DNA of 64,000 nt, taken from contig CAPAOV010000014.1 of the NCBI GenBank assembly GCA_948579355.1, forward strand, positions 1-64,000, given 5' to 3'. Position numbers and translations under genes: made by a program. The notes below the pieces were generated by a model. It was not told the origin of the DNA, searched no databases, and saw only the letters and a program-made list of their open reading frames with translations. Positions within the stretch are counted from its first letter, which is position 1. Every line of letters begins with the position of its first letter. The DNA comes from an uncultured Eubacterium sp. GTDB lineage: Bacteria > Bacillota > Clostridia > Lachnospirales > Lachnospiraceae. This document shows positions 1-8,012 of the stretch, in pieces.

Positions 1-2150
1 CCCAGAAAAGCACCTACGATTATCAGAACCGTCTTACCGAAATGGTGGCAAAGGAGAAAAAGACCGGGAAAGAGACGAAACACAGCTATACTTATAATGC
101 CTATGGGGATGTGGCAACGCAGAATGATACGTCATTTGTGTATGGGGATGCGTCCGGTCAGGTTACGAAAGAAACAACAAAACTGACCAAGAATAAGGAT
201 GTGGTCAAGAACTACACCTATGACAGTGCCGGGAATAAGTCTGCCTTTGCCGTAAAAGTGGGGGACGATACCAAACTTTCCCTTCAATACAGTTATGACG
301 GAGAGTCCAAAATGACTGCCGTTACGGATGAAAAGGGAAATCAGGTGGTAGGATATTCTTATGATGCGGATGGAAATCTGGCAGAGAGGACTGTGTCTGG
401 CAACAACCAGACTACCACTTACACCTACGATTACCAGAACCGCCTGACAGCAATGAAGAACCAGACAGGCAGTGCCGGAGTAATATCTGAGTATTCGTCG
501 GAATATCTTGCCAATGGGCAGAAGTCGGAAGAAATTTCTGATGTGATGGATAAAGATGGCAAGAAGTCCCAAAAGACGGCAACCTATACCTATGATTTGT
601 TAGGGCGTATTAAGAGAGAAACCAAAACCGGCAGTGAGGACATTTCTTACACCTATGACAGCAACAATAACCGAAAGGAAATGACGGTTGGCAACAAGGT
701 AACTGCCTACAGATACAACAAAAACGATGAACTTCTCCGCACTGATACGTTAAACACCGACACGGAGGAGGATTCTGTTGTTATCTATAAATATGATAAG
801 AACGGGAATCAATTGGCTACAGTTAACCGCTATGAAATCCCAAGTAACAAGAAAGACAGTACATATGTCGATATCGACGTGACACTGGGAGACAACCGGT
901 TAAACGAAAATGTAGTCAACCATTACAATGCACTGAACCAGTTGACACAGACGCTTACAAAGAATTATAAGGTAAGCTTTACTTATGATGCTGAGGGACT
1001 GCGTACCAGCAAGACGGTGAATGGGGAGAAGACTGTATTCGTCTGGGATGGAGACCAGCTGGTGCTGGAACTTTCCGATAGTGGTAAAGTGCAGAAACGG
1101 TATATCCGTGGAAACGACCTTATATATGCCGACAAAGGAGCAGACAATACCTCTAAAGCGACATCTGGAAAGCAGTACTATGTGACTGACCCGCATGGGA
1201 ATGTGGTGCAGCTGACGGATGAAAGTGGCAAAGTCATCAAGACCTACGAGTATGATTCGTTCGGAAATGAGGTCAATCCGGACAGTAAGGATGACAACCC
1301 ATTCCGTTACTGCGGGGAGTACTATGATAAGGAGACGGGGGAGGTCTACCTGCGGGCAAGGTATTACCAGCCGGCAGTGGGTAGATTCCTGACGAGGGAT
1401 ACTTATACGGGAGAAGAAGATGAACCGCTGAGTCTGCATTTGTATACATATTGTGAGAATGATGGGGCGAATTATGTTGATTCAACAGGGAATAAAGCAG
1501 CAGTTGCTCAGCCGTTGCCAACACCTAGACCGACTATAAAACCAACATCTGTGCCTCGACCACAGCCAGGGCCTGCACCAACTTCAAAATCCAAGTCTAA
1601 ATCCAAAGCAACAAAAATTATAATTAAATATAGGAAAGAAATTAAAGCGGCGGGGGAAAAATATTCTGTAGATCCAGTTATAGTCGGTGGTTGTATATAT
1701 GCAGAACAAAAAAGAAATGTAAATTTTGTTGACACATTAACTGATTGGGTTGGTTTTTATGGTGTGGTAGATACATCCATGGGAATAGGACAGGTAAAAG
1801 TGTCTACAGCAAAAATGCTGGAAGATAAAGGATATGTCCCTAAATCAAAGGCAACAGATGGTGGTTGGGATATACCATTAGTTGGTTTTGTGCATGGAAC
1901 TAGAACAATGGCTATTGCTAAAAACTTAGAAAATGATAAATCTAATATAATATATGTAGCGGCATATTTAAAATATTGGGTAGATGATTGGAAATTTATA
2001 TATCCTAAAATAGGGAAAAAGCCTGAGATTCTTGGTACGTTATATAATTTAGGCGACAATGCTAAAGGTGCAAATCCAAATCCTAAACCTAATGAATTTG
2101 GTAAATATGTTAAGAAGAATTATAAATTTGTGAAAAAAAAGCTAAAGTAG
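1..2150 (+). CDS. Rhs/YD-repeat toxin protein, 5' end outside window, lysozyme-like C-terminal tip
   Basis: The reading frame is open from base 3, so the start lies upstream of the window. The visible part is a long run of YD repeats (TYDYQNRL, YTYDLLGRI, YSYDADGNL) followed by the Rhs core end: DPHGNVVQLTD, EYDSFGNE, PFRYCGEYYDKETG, YLRARYYQPAVGRFLTRD. A proline-rich and lysine/serine-rich linker (about 1500-1610) leads to a variable tip of about 180 residues. The tip has the layout of a lytic transglycosylase: a helix with a possible catalytic Glu (codon 1704-1706, in CIYAEQ), then SMGIGQ (1776-1793), which resembles the SxGxxQ segment of the goose/SLT lysozyme fold, and a late tyrosine-rich helix. 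Known Rhs proteins release such tips as toxins; peptidoglycan cleavage here is inferred. The tip DNA is AT-richer than the core, as expected for an exchanged module. Confidence 0.85.
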   Translation, partial: QKSTYDYQNRLTEMVAKEKKTGKETKHSYTYNAYGDVATQNDTSFVYGDASGQVTKETTKLTKNKDVVKNYTYDSAGNKSAFAVKVGDDTKLSLQYSYDGESKMTAVTDEKGNQVVGYSYDADGNLAERTVSGNNQTTTYTYDYQNRLTAMKNQTGSAGVISEYSSEYLANGQKSEEISDVMDKDGKKSQKTATYTYDLLGRIKRETKTGSEDISYTYDSNNNRKEMTVGNKVTAYRYNKNDELLRTDTLNTDTEEDSVVIYKYDKNGNQLATVNRYEIPSNKKDSTYVDIDVTLGDNRLNENVVNHYNALNQLTQTLTKNYKVSFTYDAEGLRTSKTVNGEKTVFVWDGDQLVLELSDSGKVQKRYIRGNDLIYADKGADNTSKATSGKQYYVTDPHGNVVQLTDESGKVIKTYEYDSFGNEVNPDSKDDNPFRYCGEYYDKETGEVYLRARYYQPAVGRFLTRDTYTGEEDEPLSLHLYTYCENDGANYVDSTGNKAAVAQPLPTPRPTIKPTSVPRPQPGPAPTSKSKSKSKATKIIIKYRKEIKAAGEKYSVDPVIVGGCIYAEQKRNVNFVDTLTDWVGFYGVVDTSMGIGQVKVSTAKMLEDKGYVPKSKATDGGWDIPLVGFVHGTRTMAIAKNLENDKSNIIYVAAYLKYWVDDWKFIYPKIGKKPEILGTLYNLGDNAKGANPNPKPNEFGKYVKKNYKFVKKKLK

Positions 2151-2162
2151 AGGAGAGAAGAA

Positions 2163-2435
2163 ATGAGTAAATGGAAAATGCTTGCAATTTTTGCATATTT
2201 TGTCCCTTTGATGCTATTTGTGTTAACTAAATTATTTACTAGATGGGGACATGATATAGAAAATTGTATTTTTGCTTTTTTTGTAGGTATTTTAATACAA
2301 TTTTTAATAGGTATTTTGGGGTTAATAGGAATACGAAAAGAAGCAACTATGAATAAAGAACGCATACTTTTCCTGATTAGTATAGTTCCATTATTTTTTA
2401 TAATTGCAATGTTTTTGATAGCTAGATGTTATTAG
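2163..2435 (+). CDS. small membrane protein, probable immunity to the lysozyme-like Rhs tip
   Basis: A 90-residue protein starts 12 bases after the Rhs stop, with an AGAGGAGAGAAG ribosome site. It has three hydrophobic segments (about residues 6-23, 35-55 and 66-87), with short charged loops such as FTRWGHD and RKEATMNKER between them. No family is recognised. Immunity genes lie immediately downstream of Rhs toxin tips, and a membrane protein is a reasonable antidote to an enzyme acting on the cell wall. Both the position and the low GC, which matches the toxin tip rather than the Rhs core, support pairing with the upstream gene. The immunity role is inference from context; it could also be an unrelated small membrane protein. 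Confidence 0.6.
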   Translation: MSKWKMLAIFAYFVPLMLFVLTKLFTRWGHDIENCIFAFFVGILIQFLIGILGLIGIRKEATMNKERILFLISIVPLFFIIAMFLIARCY

Positions 2436-2646
2436 TAAAAACAATGTGAGGCTAGATATTATATTTTTTAATAGATAGTATAGATATAACCAAAGGGAAA
2501 TAACTAAAGAATTAGGAGGAGGATACCTTTAAGAAGTGCTGGAGCAATTGTAAAACAGGGAAACCAGTGGAAGACCTGAAAAGGAAGCCAGTAAATGGAT
2601 AATAAATTTAGAAGGAAGAATGGAGTTTGAAAGGAGTTTGAGATCT

Positions 2647-3700
2647 ATGGGAAGATTGGGGAAAACATTGTTTGGAGCAATAACCGCTGCTATGATAAGT
2701 GCAACTGTTTTGTCCTCAAACAGCAGTATATGCCAGGCGGCAGGCGGGAACCTCGCCGTTGATGAGAACCTCACCGTGGGCGAGGTGTACAACACGGCAG
2801 TGGAAGCCGCTTATGGTGATACTTTCCGCAGTGTCTACGAAAACCGTCTTGCCGGTTCCCCTCTGGAAGCCGAGGAAATTGATGGTGTAGATACCGCCAC
2901 CGGCTTGACCATCTCACCAGACAGGCAATGCGGGGGTAATATCTGCGTATTCATCGGAATATCTTGCCAATGGGCAGAAGTCGGAAGAAACTTCTGATGT
3001 GATGGACAAGGATGGCAGGAAGTCCCAAAAGACGGCAACCTATACCTATGATTTGTTAGGGCGTATTAAGAGAGAAACCAAAACCGGCAGTGAGGACATT
3101 TCTTACACTTATGACAGCAACAATAATCGAAAGCAAATGAAAGTAGGGAATAAGATAACTGCCTATAAATACAACAAAAACGATGAGCTGCTCCGTACCG
3201 ATACGTTAAACACCGATACAGAAAAAGACAAAGTAGTCATCTATAAAAATGATAAGAACGGGAATCAATTGGCTACAGTTAACCGCTATGAAATCCCAAG
3301 CGACAAAAAAGACAGCACCTATGTTGATATCGACGTGACACTGGGAGACAACCAGTTAAATGAGAACGTAGTCAACCATTACAATGCTCTGAACCAGTTG
3401 ACGCAGACGCTTACAAAGAACTATAAGGTAAGCTTTACTTATGATGCGGAGGGACTGCGGACAAGTAAGACCGTGAATGGGGAGAAGACTGTATTCGTCT
3501 GGGATGGAGACCAGTTGGTAATGGAACTTTCGGAAAGTGGTAAAGTTCAGAAACGCTATATCCGTGGTAATGACCTTATATATGCCGACAAAGGAGCAGA
3601 AAACGCCTCTGGGGAGGCGTCCGGAAAGCAGTACTATGTGACTGACCCGCATGGGAATGTGGTACAGCTGACTGACGAAAGCGGCAGAGTTACATCTTGA
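2647..3700 (+). pseudogene. orphan Rhs cassette: signal peptide and N-terminus fused out of frame to a truncated Rhs core
   Basis: ATG 2647 has an AAAGGAG site 10 bases upstream and encodes a clear signal peptide (GKTLFGAITAAMISATVL, ending near ICQAAGG). About 60 residues of an Rhs-type N-terminus follow (VDENLTVGEVYNTAVEAAYGD). Near 2910 the sequence joins Rhs core DNA matching bases 460 onwards of the first gene, but one frame off: the core continues as QTGNAGVISAYSSEYLANG while the original frame stops at 2997. From 2999 the core runs at very high identity to bases 545-1220 and then ends abruptly at LTDESGRVTS, stop at 3700, before the RARYYQP junction and without any tip. The large central part of the gene is missing. 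It probably arose by recombination between repeated cores, leaving DNA that can still recombine with the main gene. Confidence 0.75.
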
Positions 3701-3740
3701 TGATAAGTGGTAGCTTAATTAAAAGAATAGGAACAATTCT

Positions 3741-5063
3741 TTGTATGTCACCGATACGGAGGAGGATTCCGTTGTCATCTATAAATATGATAAGAACGGA
3801 AACCAGCTGGCTACAGTCAACCGCTATGAAATCCCAAGTGACAAAAAGGATAATACTTATGTTGACATCGACGTGACACTGGGGGATAACCGTCTCAATG
3901 AGAACGTAGTCAATCATTACAATGCACTGAACCAGTTGACACAGACGCTTACAAAGAATTATAAGGTAAGCTTTACTTATAATGCTGAGGGACTGCGTAC
4001 CAGCAAGACCGTGAATGGGGAGAAGACGGTCTTTGTCTGGGACGGAGAACAGTTGCTCATGGAACTCACCGGAAGCGGCAAAGTAAAGAAGAGATACATC
4101 CGTGGAAACGACCTTGTGTATGCTGATAAGGGAAAGAATACAGAAAAGCAGTATTATGTGACTGACCCACATGGAAATGTGGTACAGCTCACGGATGAGA
4201 ATGGAGCAGTCACCAAGACCTATGAGTATGATTCATTTGGTAATGAAGTAAAGCCGGATGTGAAAGATGATAATCCGTTCCGCTACTGCGGAGAGTACTA
4301 TGATAAAGAGACTGAAGAAATCTATCTGCGGGCAAGGTACTATCAGCCGGAACAGGGGAGATTTCTGACACGAGATACCTATACCGGAGAGGCAGATGAG
4401 CCGGAGAGTTTGCATCTGTATACTTACTGTGGAAATGATGGGGTGAATGCGTGGGATCCGAGCGGGCATAGAAAAACAACTAAATTTGAAAAAGGAGAAA
4501 TAGACAAGCTTAAAAAAAATGCACCTAAATATAATTCAAAACTATGGAATGATGGAGATGAAGAAGTTGAGCCAATTGAACTGTATGGACCTCCAACAGG
4601 AATGTATATTTTACCAGATGATAAGGTTCAGTATAGAACGAATTGCTATGCATATGCATTTAATTATCGTAAGAATCCCAAAACCAAACAGGAATTCGCA
4701 CCATGGAATAACTATTCAATATGGGGAATGCAGCCGGGAATGTTTTCCGGTAATATGCTAACTAATTATTATAAAAGAGATATTTTAGATGCGGTAAAAT
4801 CAGATATGAAAATTCTTGGAGTTAAGTTTTATAAAGTAACTAGGAAAAATAAAAAAAAGTATAAAAAGGTTGTAAAAAAATCATATATTGTGGCTTTAGT
4901 AATAAATCCCGGTAAGGATTATCATTGGTACAGGCTAAACAGGGATGGAAAATGGTCTGATAAACCTGGTGCTACTTGGGTTCGCAAGAGAAAGAAGTAT
5001 CCTACCAATATAAAGAATGAATATACAGAATTTGCAGGATATTATTATGTAAAGAAACCATAA
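3741..5063 (+). CDS. orphan Rhs C-terminal cassette with cysteine-peptidase-like tip
   Basis: The cassette begins inside Rhs core sequence: TDTEEDSVVIYKYDKNGNQL corresponds to bases 758-800 of the first gene. There is no signal peptide and no convincing ribosome site, so it is probably not expressed unless recombined behind a complete Rhs N-terminus. The core ends normally (YLRARYYQPEQGRFLTRD, YTYCGNDGVNAWDPSGH) and is followed by a new tip of about 200 residues, unrelated to the first. The tip contains NCYAYAFN (Cys codon 4644-4646), an NYSIWGMQPG segment, and GKDYHWYRLNRDGKW followed by DKPG (His codon 4923-4925). A Cys and a later His in this order suggest a papain/NlpC-type fold, so a peptidase, amidase or deamidase activity is plausible. 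The assignment rests on motif pattern only. The neighbouring gene at 5250 is its likely partner. Confidence 0.7.
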   Translation: MYVTDTEEDSVVIYKYDKNGNQLATVNRYEIPSDKKDNTYVDIDVTLGDNRLNENVVNHYNALNQLTQTLTKNYKVSFTYNAEGLRTSKTVNGEKTVFVWDGEQLLMELTGSGKVKKRYIRGNDLVYADKGKNTEKQYYVTDPHGNVVQLTDENGAVTKTYEYDSFGNEVKPDVKDDNPFRYCGEYYDKETEEIYLRARYYQPEQGRFLTRDTYTGEADEPESLHLYTYCGNDGVNAWDPSGHRKTTKFEKGEIDKLKKNAPKYNSKLWNDGDEEVEPIELYGPPTGMYILPDDKVQYRTNCYAYAFNYRKNPKTKQEFAPWNNYSIWGMQPGMFSGNMLTNYYKRDILDAVKSDMKILGVKFYKVTRKNKKKYKKVVKKSYIVALVINPGKDYHWYRLNRDGKWSDKPGATWVRKRKKYPTNIKNEYTEFAGYYYVKKP

Positions 5064-5249
5064 TTAGGAATCATATCCTATAGCGAGAGAGATAACCTTG
5101 AAAAGGAGCTATAAAAACTACTGTTTCATAATGAAAGTGGCAAACAATAAATGGCCATTAAAAAATAATTTATAGTGCTTAAGTTAATATATCAGATAAG
5201 GATTGAATTTCCCAGAAGAATGTGGGAGAAAGGAGGAAATCCAATTAAA

Positions 5250-5987
5250 ATGATTGGATTATACAAGAAAAATATGGATGGTGATAAACAAAAAATGACA
5301 ATTAAATGTAGTTTAACAATTAAATTAATAATTTTTTTGTGTTTGGCTTTATTACTTACATTAGGTATTATTTGCTATTTAAGTATAGAATTAAAAAACT
5401 CTTATAAAGTGAAATTGGATGCAATTGAAATAGAAGAAATTGCAAAAAAATTTTCGGTTTCAGAAGATGAAGTTACAAGAAAGTACATATATTATCAAAA
5501 TTGGACGGATGTAAAGTCTGCATTGAAAAATAGTTTGTCTAATCAAGAAATTATTGATTTTATAAAAAGGGGAGGTACAGTGAAAGGGTACAATACAGCG
5601 CTATGTTTTGCAAAGAATTCGGATAACTCTTTAAGAAAAGCACTTTCTATTGGTAATGATAGGACGAATGATGAATATTTCGAAATAGTTTTTGATAAGG
5701 AGGATGGCAGTACTATTAGAAAGCGAAAAAGGAATAGTAATTGTGAAGTTATTGATTTTTTTGTACTTACTAAAGGTATGACAAAAGAGGAGACCATAGT
5801 AGCCCTGAATTGTGAGTTACCTGATATATGGAAAGGAACCGCTAATTTTCCAGAGTCAGAGGCGCATTATAATTTAGGAAGCAATTCAAGTGTTATTATT
5901 AAGTATGTTTATAACGAAAATGGAATATACGAAATTAATAAGGTACTTTATTGTGAGGGTAAAAATGAGAACATTCTTATTCAATAG
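5250..5987 (+). CDS. single-pass membrane protein, probable immunity partner of the cysteine-peptidase-like tip
   Basis: The frame is open from 5175, but ATG 5250 is preferred because AGGAGG lies at 5231-5236. The 245-residue product starts with a short basic cytoplasmic stretch, then one strong membrane helix (LTIKLIIFLCLALLLTLGIICYL), and a mostly polar extracytoplasmic domain of about 190 residues rich in Asn, Lys and Glu. A segment reading VFDKEDGSTIRKRKR and later SSVIIKYVYNENGIYEINKVLYC looks like beta-strand structure, as in many small lipoprotein or immunity folds. No named family is recognised. It follows the Rhs tip by about 190 bases and shares its low GC. Immunity is inferred from this position alone. 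Confidence 0.5.
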   Translation: MIGLYKKNMDGDKQKMTIKCSLTIKLIIFLCLALLLTLGIICYLSIELKNSYKVKLDAIEIEEIAKKFSVSEDEVTRKYIYYQNWTDVKSALKNSLSNQEIIDFIKRGGTVKGYNTALCFAKNSDNSLRKALSIGNDRTNDEYFEIVFDKEDGSTIRKRKRNSNCEVIDFFVLTKGMTKEETIVALNCELPDIWKGTANFPESEAHYNLGSNSSVIIKYVYNENGIYEINKVLYCEGKNENILIQ

Positions 5988-6041
5988 AAGAAATTTATTT
6001 GGTGTCATTAAAAAAATGAATAATGCAACCAATATTATATT

Positions 6042-6203
6042 GTAAAATTGCACTTGGATACGAAACAATTCATACAAGTGGCAAAGAATGAGGATTCGGG
6101 TGTTTCTGTAATGGTGCCTTACAATTGCGAAACTATTTATTGCTATCGCCTCTGTCAAAAAATACTGGAGTCTGATAAGATAGACATATATAACAAAGAA
6201 TGA
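6042..6203 (+). pseudogene. short coding-like remnant
   Basis: One frame stays open for about 54 codons to a stop at 6203 and reads like a protein C-terminus (LHLDTKQFIQVAKNEDSG, then VPYNCETIYCYRLCQKIL). There is no start codon with a ribosome site and the frame is blocked by a stop at 6021. It may be the tail of a lost gene from the Rhs region. Chance cannot be excluded. Confidence 0.25.
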
Positions 6204-6288
6204 AAAACAAAAGAAAAACCGGATGCAGGGGAAAGTACCCCGCAAAGCATTTACGAATGACAGAGTTACCTAAAATACATAAGACAGG

Positions 6289-6340
6289 AATAATTCCATC
6301 CGGATACAAACCGTGTTTCCGGATGGAATTATTTTTTCTT
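6289..6340 (+). terminator. strong Rho-independent terminator
   Basis: A perfect 16-bp stem (6289-6304 paired with 6318-6333, AATAATTCCATCCGGA and its complement) closes a 13-base loop and is followed by TTTTTCTT. It ends the Rhs cassette transcription unit. Confidence 0.9.
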
Positions 6341-6359
6341 ATAGGAAAATTTCCCCTGT

Positions 6360-6435
6360 GCGGAGCAGGAACCGCATAGCGATTCTTAGAGAACTTTAGT
6401 TCTTTGCGGTGCGCTTCTCAGCCGCCGCTTTTTTT
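6360..6435 (+). ncRNA. candidate structured RNA ending in a T-run
   Basis: This GC-rich block has nested symmetry: GCGG (6360-6363) with CCGC (6425-6428), AGCG with CGCT, and AGAGAAC/GTTCTTT around a TTTA loop, followed by seven T residues (6429-6435). It could be a long imperfect terminator or the 3' end of a small RNA. It lies between the terminator at 6289 and the gene at 6563; the rest of that gap (6436-6562) shows nothing clear except weak promoter-like sequence near 6525. Confidence 0.35.
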
Positions 6436-6562
6436 GCAAAATAACACAAAATTTATAGACAGTGTCTGACAGAGCAAAGCGGACAGAAAGCAGGTTGGTT
6501 TAAGCGCTTATTTATCAATCTTATAGTGTGTTCGAATATTTAAAAGAGGGAAGTATTATACC

Positions 6563-7303
6563 ATGAAAAAAGCAAAATACATCTTGATAGGAGGTGTCAT
6601 ACTGATATTTATCGCATACATATTACGTTTTTTATGGGAACCTCATAGTCTAAGTGAACTGTTTGATGCGAATTATATGAGCATTACGCCAGAACAGGGG
6701 GCAAGTTCATTTAATTGTTTTAATGTTCAGGAGTATAATGGCAAAAAATATTTTTCCGATAAAGGAAATCTGGTCTTACAAAAAGCTGACAGTGACAAGA
6801 AAGAAATTCAAGTTAAAAATGTAGGCAGTTTTTTGATTAGAGATGATGAATTGGTGTATACCTTATCAGATGAAACAGATAAGGTGTATGTAAAAAATCT
6901 TCAAACTAATAAGGTGAAAAATATATCAATCAAGAATGCAGATATTCTGTTAAATGATAATGAGTATGTATATATTTATTCAGACGGAAACATTCTGCAT
7001 AAATTTGACCGGTTATGGAATGAGGTGAAAACAATTGACCTGAACAGAAAGGGATTCAGGAAGCGTTTTGAAAGAGCATGTATCATAGGGGGGAAATTAG
7101 TTTTTGCGACAGAGTCATTAAAACTGTATATATATGATGAACAAGAGGAGACATTGCATAAAGTAAAGATACCAAAAGGGGAAGAGCATTCCGAAGATGG
7201 GGATATAATGATAATGAATAATCAGGTCTATACTGCGGATACCCATTTTTTGGGAATATCATATCGGATAAATTCTGTTAATGTAGAGTATGCAGACAGT
7301 TAG
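6563..7303 (+). CDS. membrane-anchored propeller-like protein, probably truncated
   Basis: The 246-residue product starts with an N-terminal membrane anchor (YILIGGVILIFIAYILRFLW) and continues as an extracytoplasmic domain with repeating short beta units: NGKKYFSDKGNLVLQK, RDDELVYTLSDETDKVYVKNL, NDNEYVYIYSDGNILHKF, GGKLVFATESLKLYIYDEQ, NNQVYTADTHF. This repeat style resembles the DUF5050-type beta-propellers of clostridia. A complete propeller would need more blades than are present, and the DNA right after the stop (7304-7430) joins Rhs remnants, so the 3' end has probably been lost by rearrangement. The ribosome site is AGAGGGAAG. Function is unknown; it may be a surface sensor or, given its place, a former partner of an Rhs tip. 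Confidence 0.55.
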   Translation: MKKAKYILIGGVILIFIAYILRFLWEPHSLSELFDANYMSITPEQGASSFNCFNVQEYNGKKYFSDKGNLVLQKADSDKKEIQVKNVGSFLIRDDELVYTLSDETDKVYVKNLQTNKVKNISIKNADILLNDNEYVYIYSDGNILHKFDRLWNEVKTIDLNRKGFRKRFERACIIGGKLVFATESLKLYIYDEQEETLHKVKIPKGEEHSEDGDIMIMNNQVYTADTHFLGISYRINSVNVEYADS

Positions 7304-7426
7304 AGATTCAGAGTACCACAACAGGGCATGACAATACTGGAAATGTGACAGAAAAATGTATCAGCTCACCGTTAGCAGCAAGAAAAATCTATGCCTATGG
7401 CTTGGATAGGATGGATTACAAAATAA

Positions 7427-7675
7427 GCAAAGACAGGCAGTGAGGACATTTCCTACACCGACGACAGCAACAATAACCGCAAAGAAATGAAAGCTGGCAA
7501 TAAAGTAACCGCCTATAAATACAACAAAAACGATGAACTGCTCCGTACCGATACCTTGAATACAAACACGGAACAAGACACTGTCGTCCTCTATAAAAAC
7601 TACAGAAACGGAAACCAGCTGGTCGCGGTCAACCGCTATGAAATGAGGAAGGGTCTGCGATTTCATAACAATTAA
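7427..7675 (+). pseudogene. Rhs core remnant
   Basis: After a stop at 7424-7426 the frame reads AKTGSEDISYTDDSNNNRKEMKAGNKVTAYKYNKNDELLRTDTLNT in separate blocks, which matches the Rhs core at 630-750 and 3090-3210. It ends soon after AVNRYEM with an unrelated tail (RKGLRFHNN). It has no start signal or tip. It is a third copy of the same core interval and marks another displaced cassette. Confidence 0.8.
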
Positions 7676-7829
7676 GACTCAAATCATAGAATGATTGGAA
7701 AAGTCTTTGCGCCCGGTTTTGGGATATTCCTGAACAAAAGATAAATCAAGGTTGTTACTATAAGTACAGAACCAAAAGTTCTGAGAGTAATAAAAGAGGT
7801 TGCCAGACCTCGCAAATCCGCATAAATAC

Positions 7830-7969
7830 TGAATGTGTGGAGTTTTGCTCATGGCTATAAGACTAACAAATGGGAGTGGCGAGGTAAATTCGATTCAAAG
7901 GAGGAAAATCTTCGATATACTGAAGCAATAAACAAATCGGCAGAGTATCTCAAAAATCTTTTTAACTAA
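7830..7969 (+). pseudogene. C-terminal remnant of an unknown protein behind the Rhs core fragment
   Basis: An open stretch with no start signal ends VWSFAHGYKTNKWEW, FDSKEENLRYTEAINKSAEYL and a stop at 7969. Its composition is protein-like with a helical end. It sits where a toxin tip or immunity gene would be expected after the Rhs remnant. The rest of 7676-8012 contains no other recognisable gene. Confidence 0.35.
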
Positions 7970-8012
7970 AGTGCGGTGTGTTTTGTTACTGCTATTATGG
8001 AGAGAGGGGATT

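Noticed and set aside
545..4200. Possible CRISPR or tandem repeat array
   Set aside because: The repeats are protein-level YD repeats and long Rhs core duplications, not short regular repeats with unique spacers.
1..8000. Insertion sequence or prophage as the cause of the Rhs rearrangements
   Set aside because: No transposase, integrase or phage structural gene was found; homologous recombination between core copies is enough to explain the layout.
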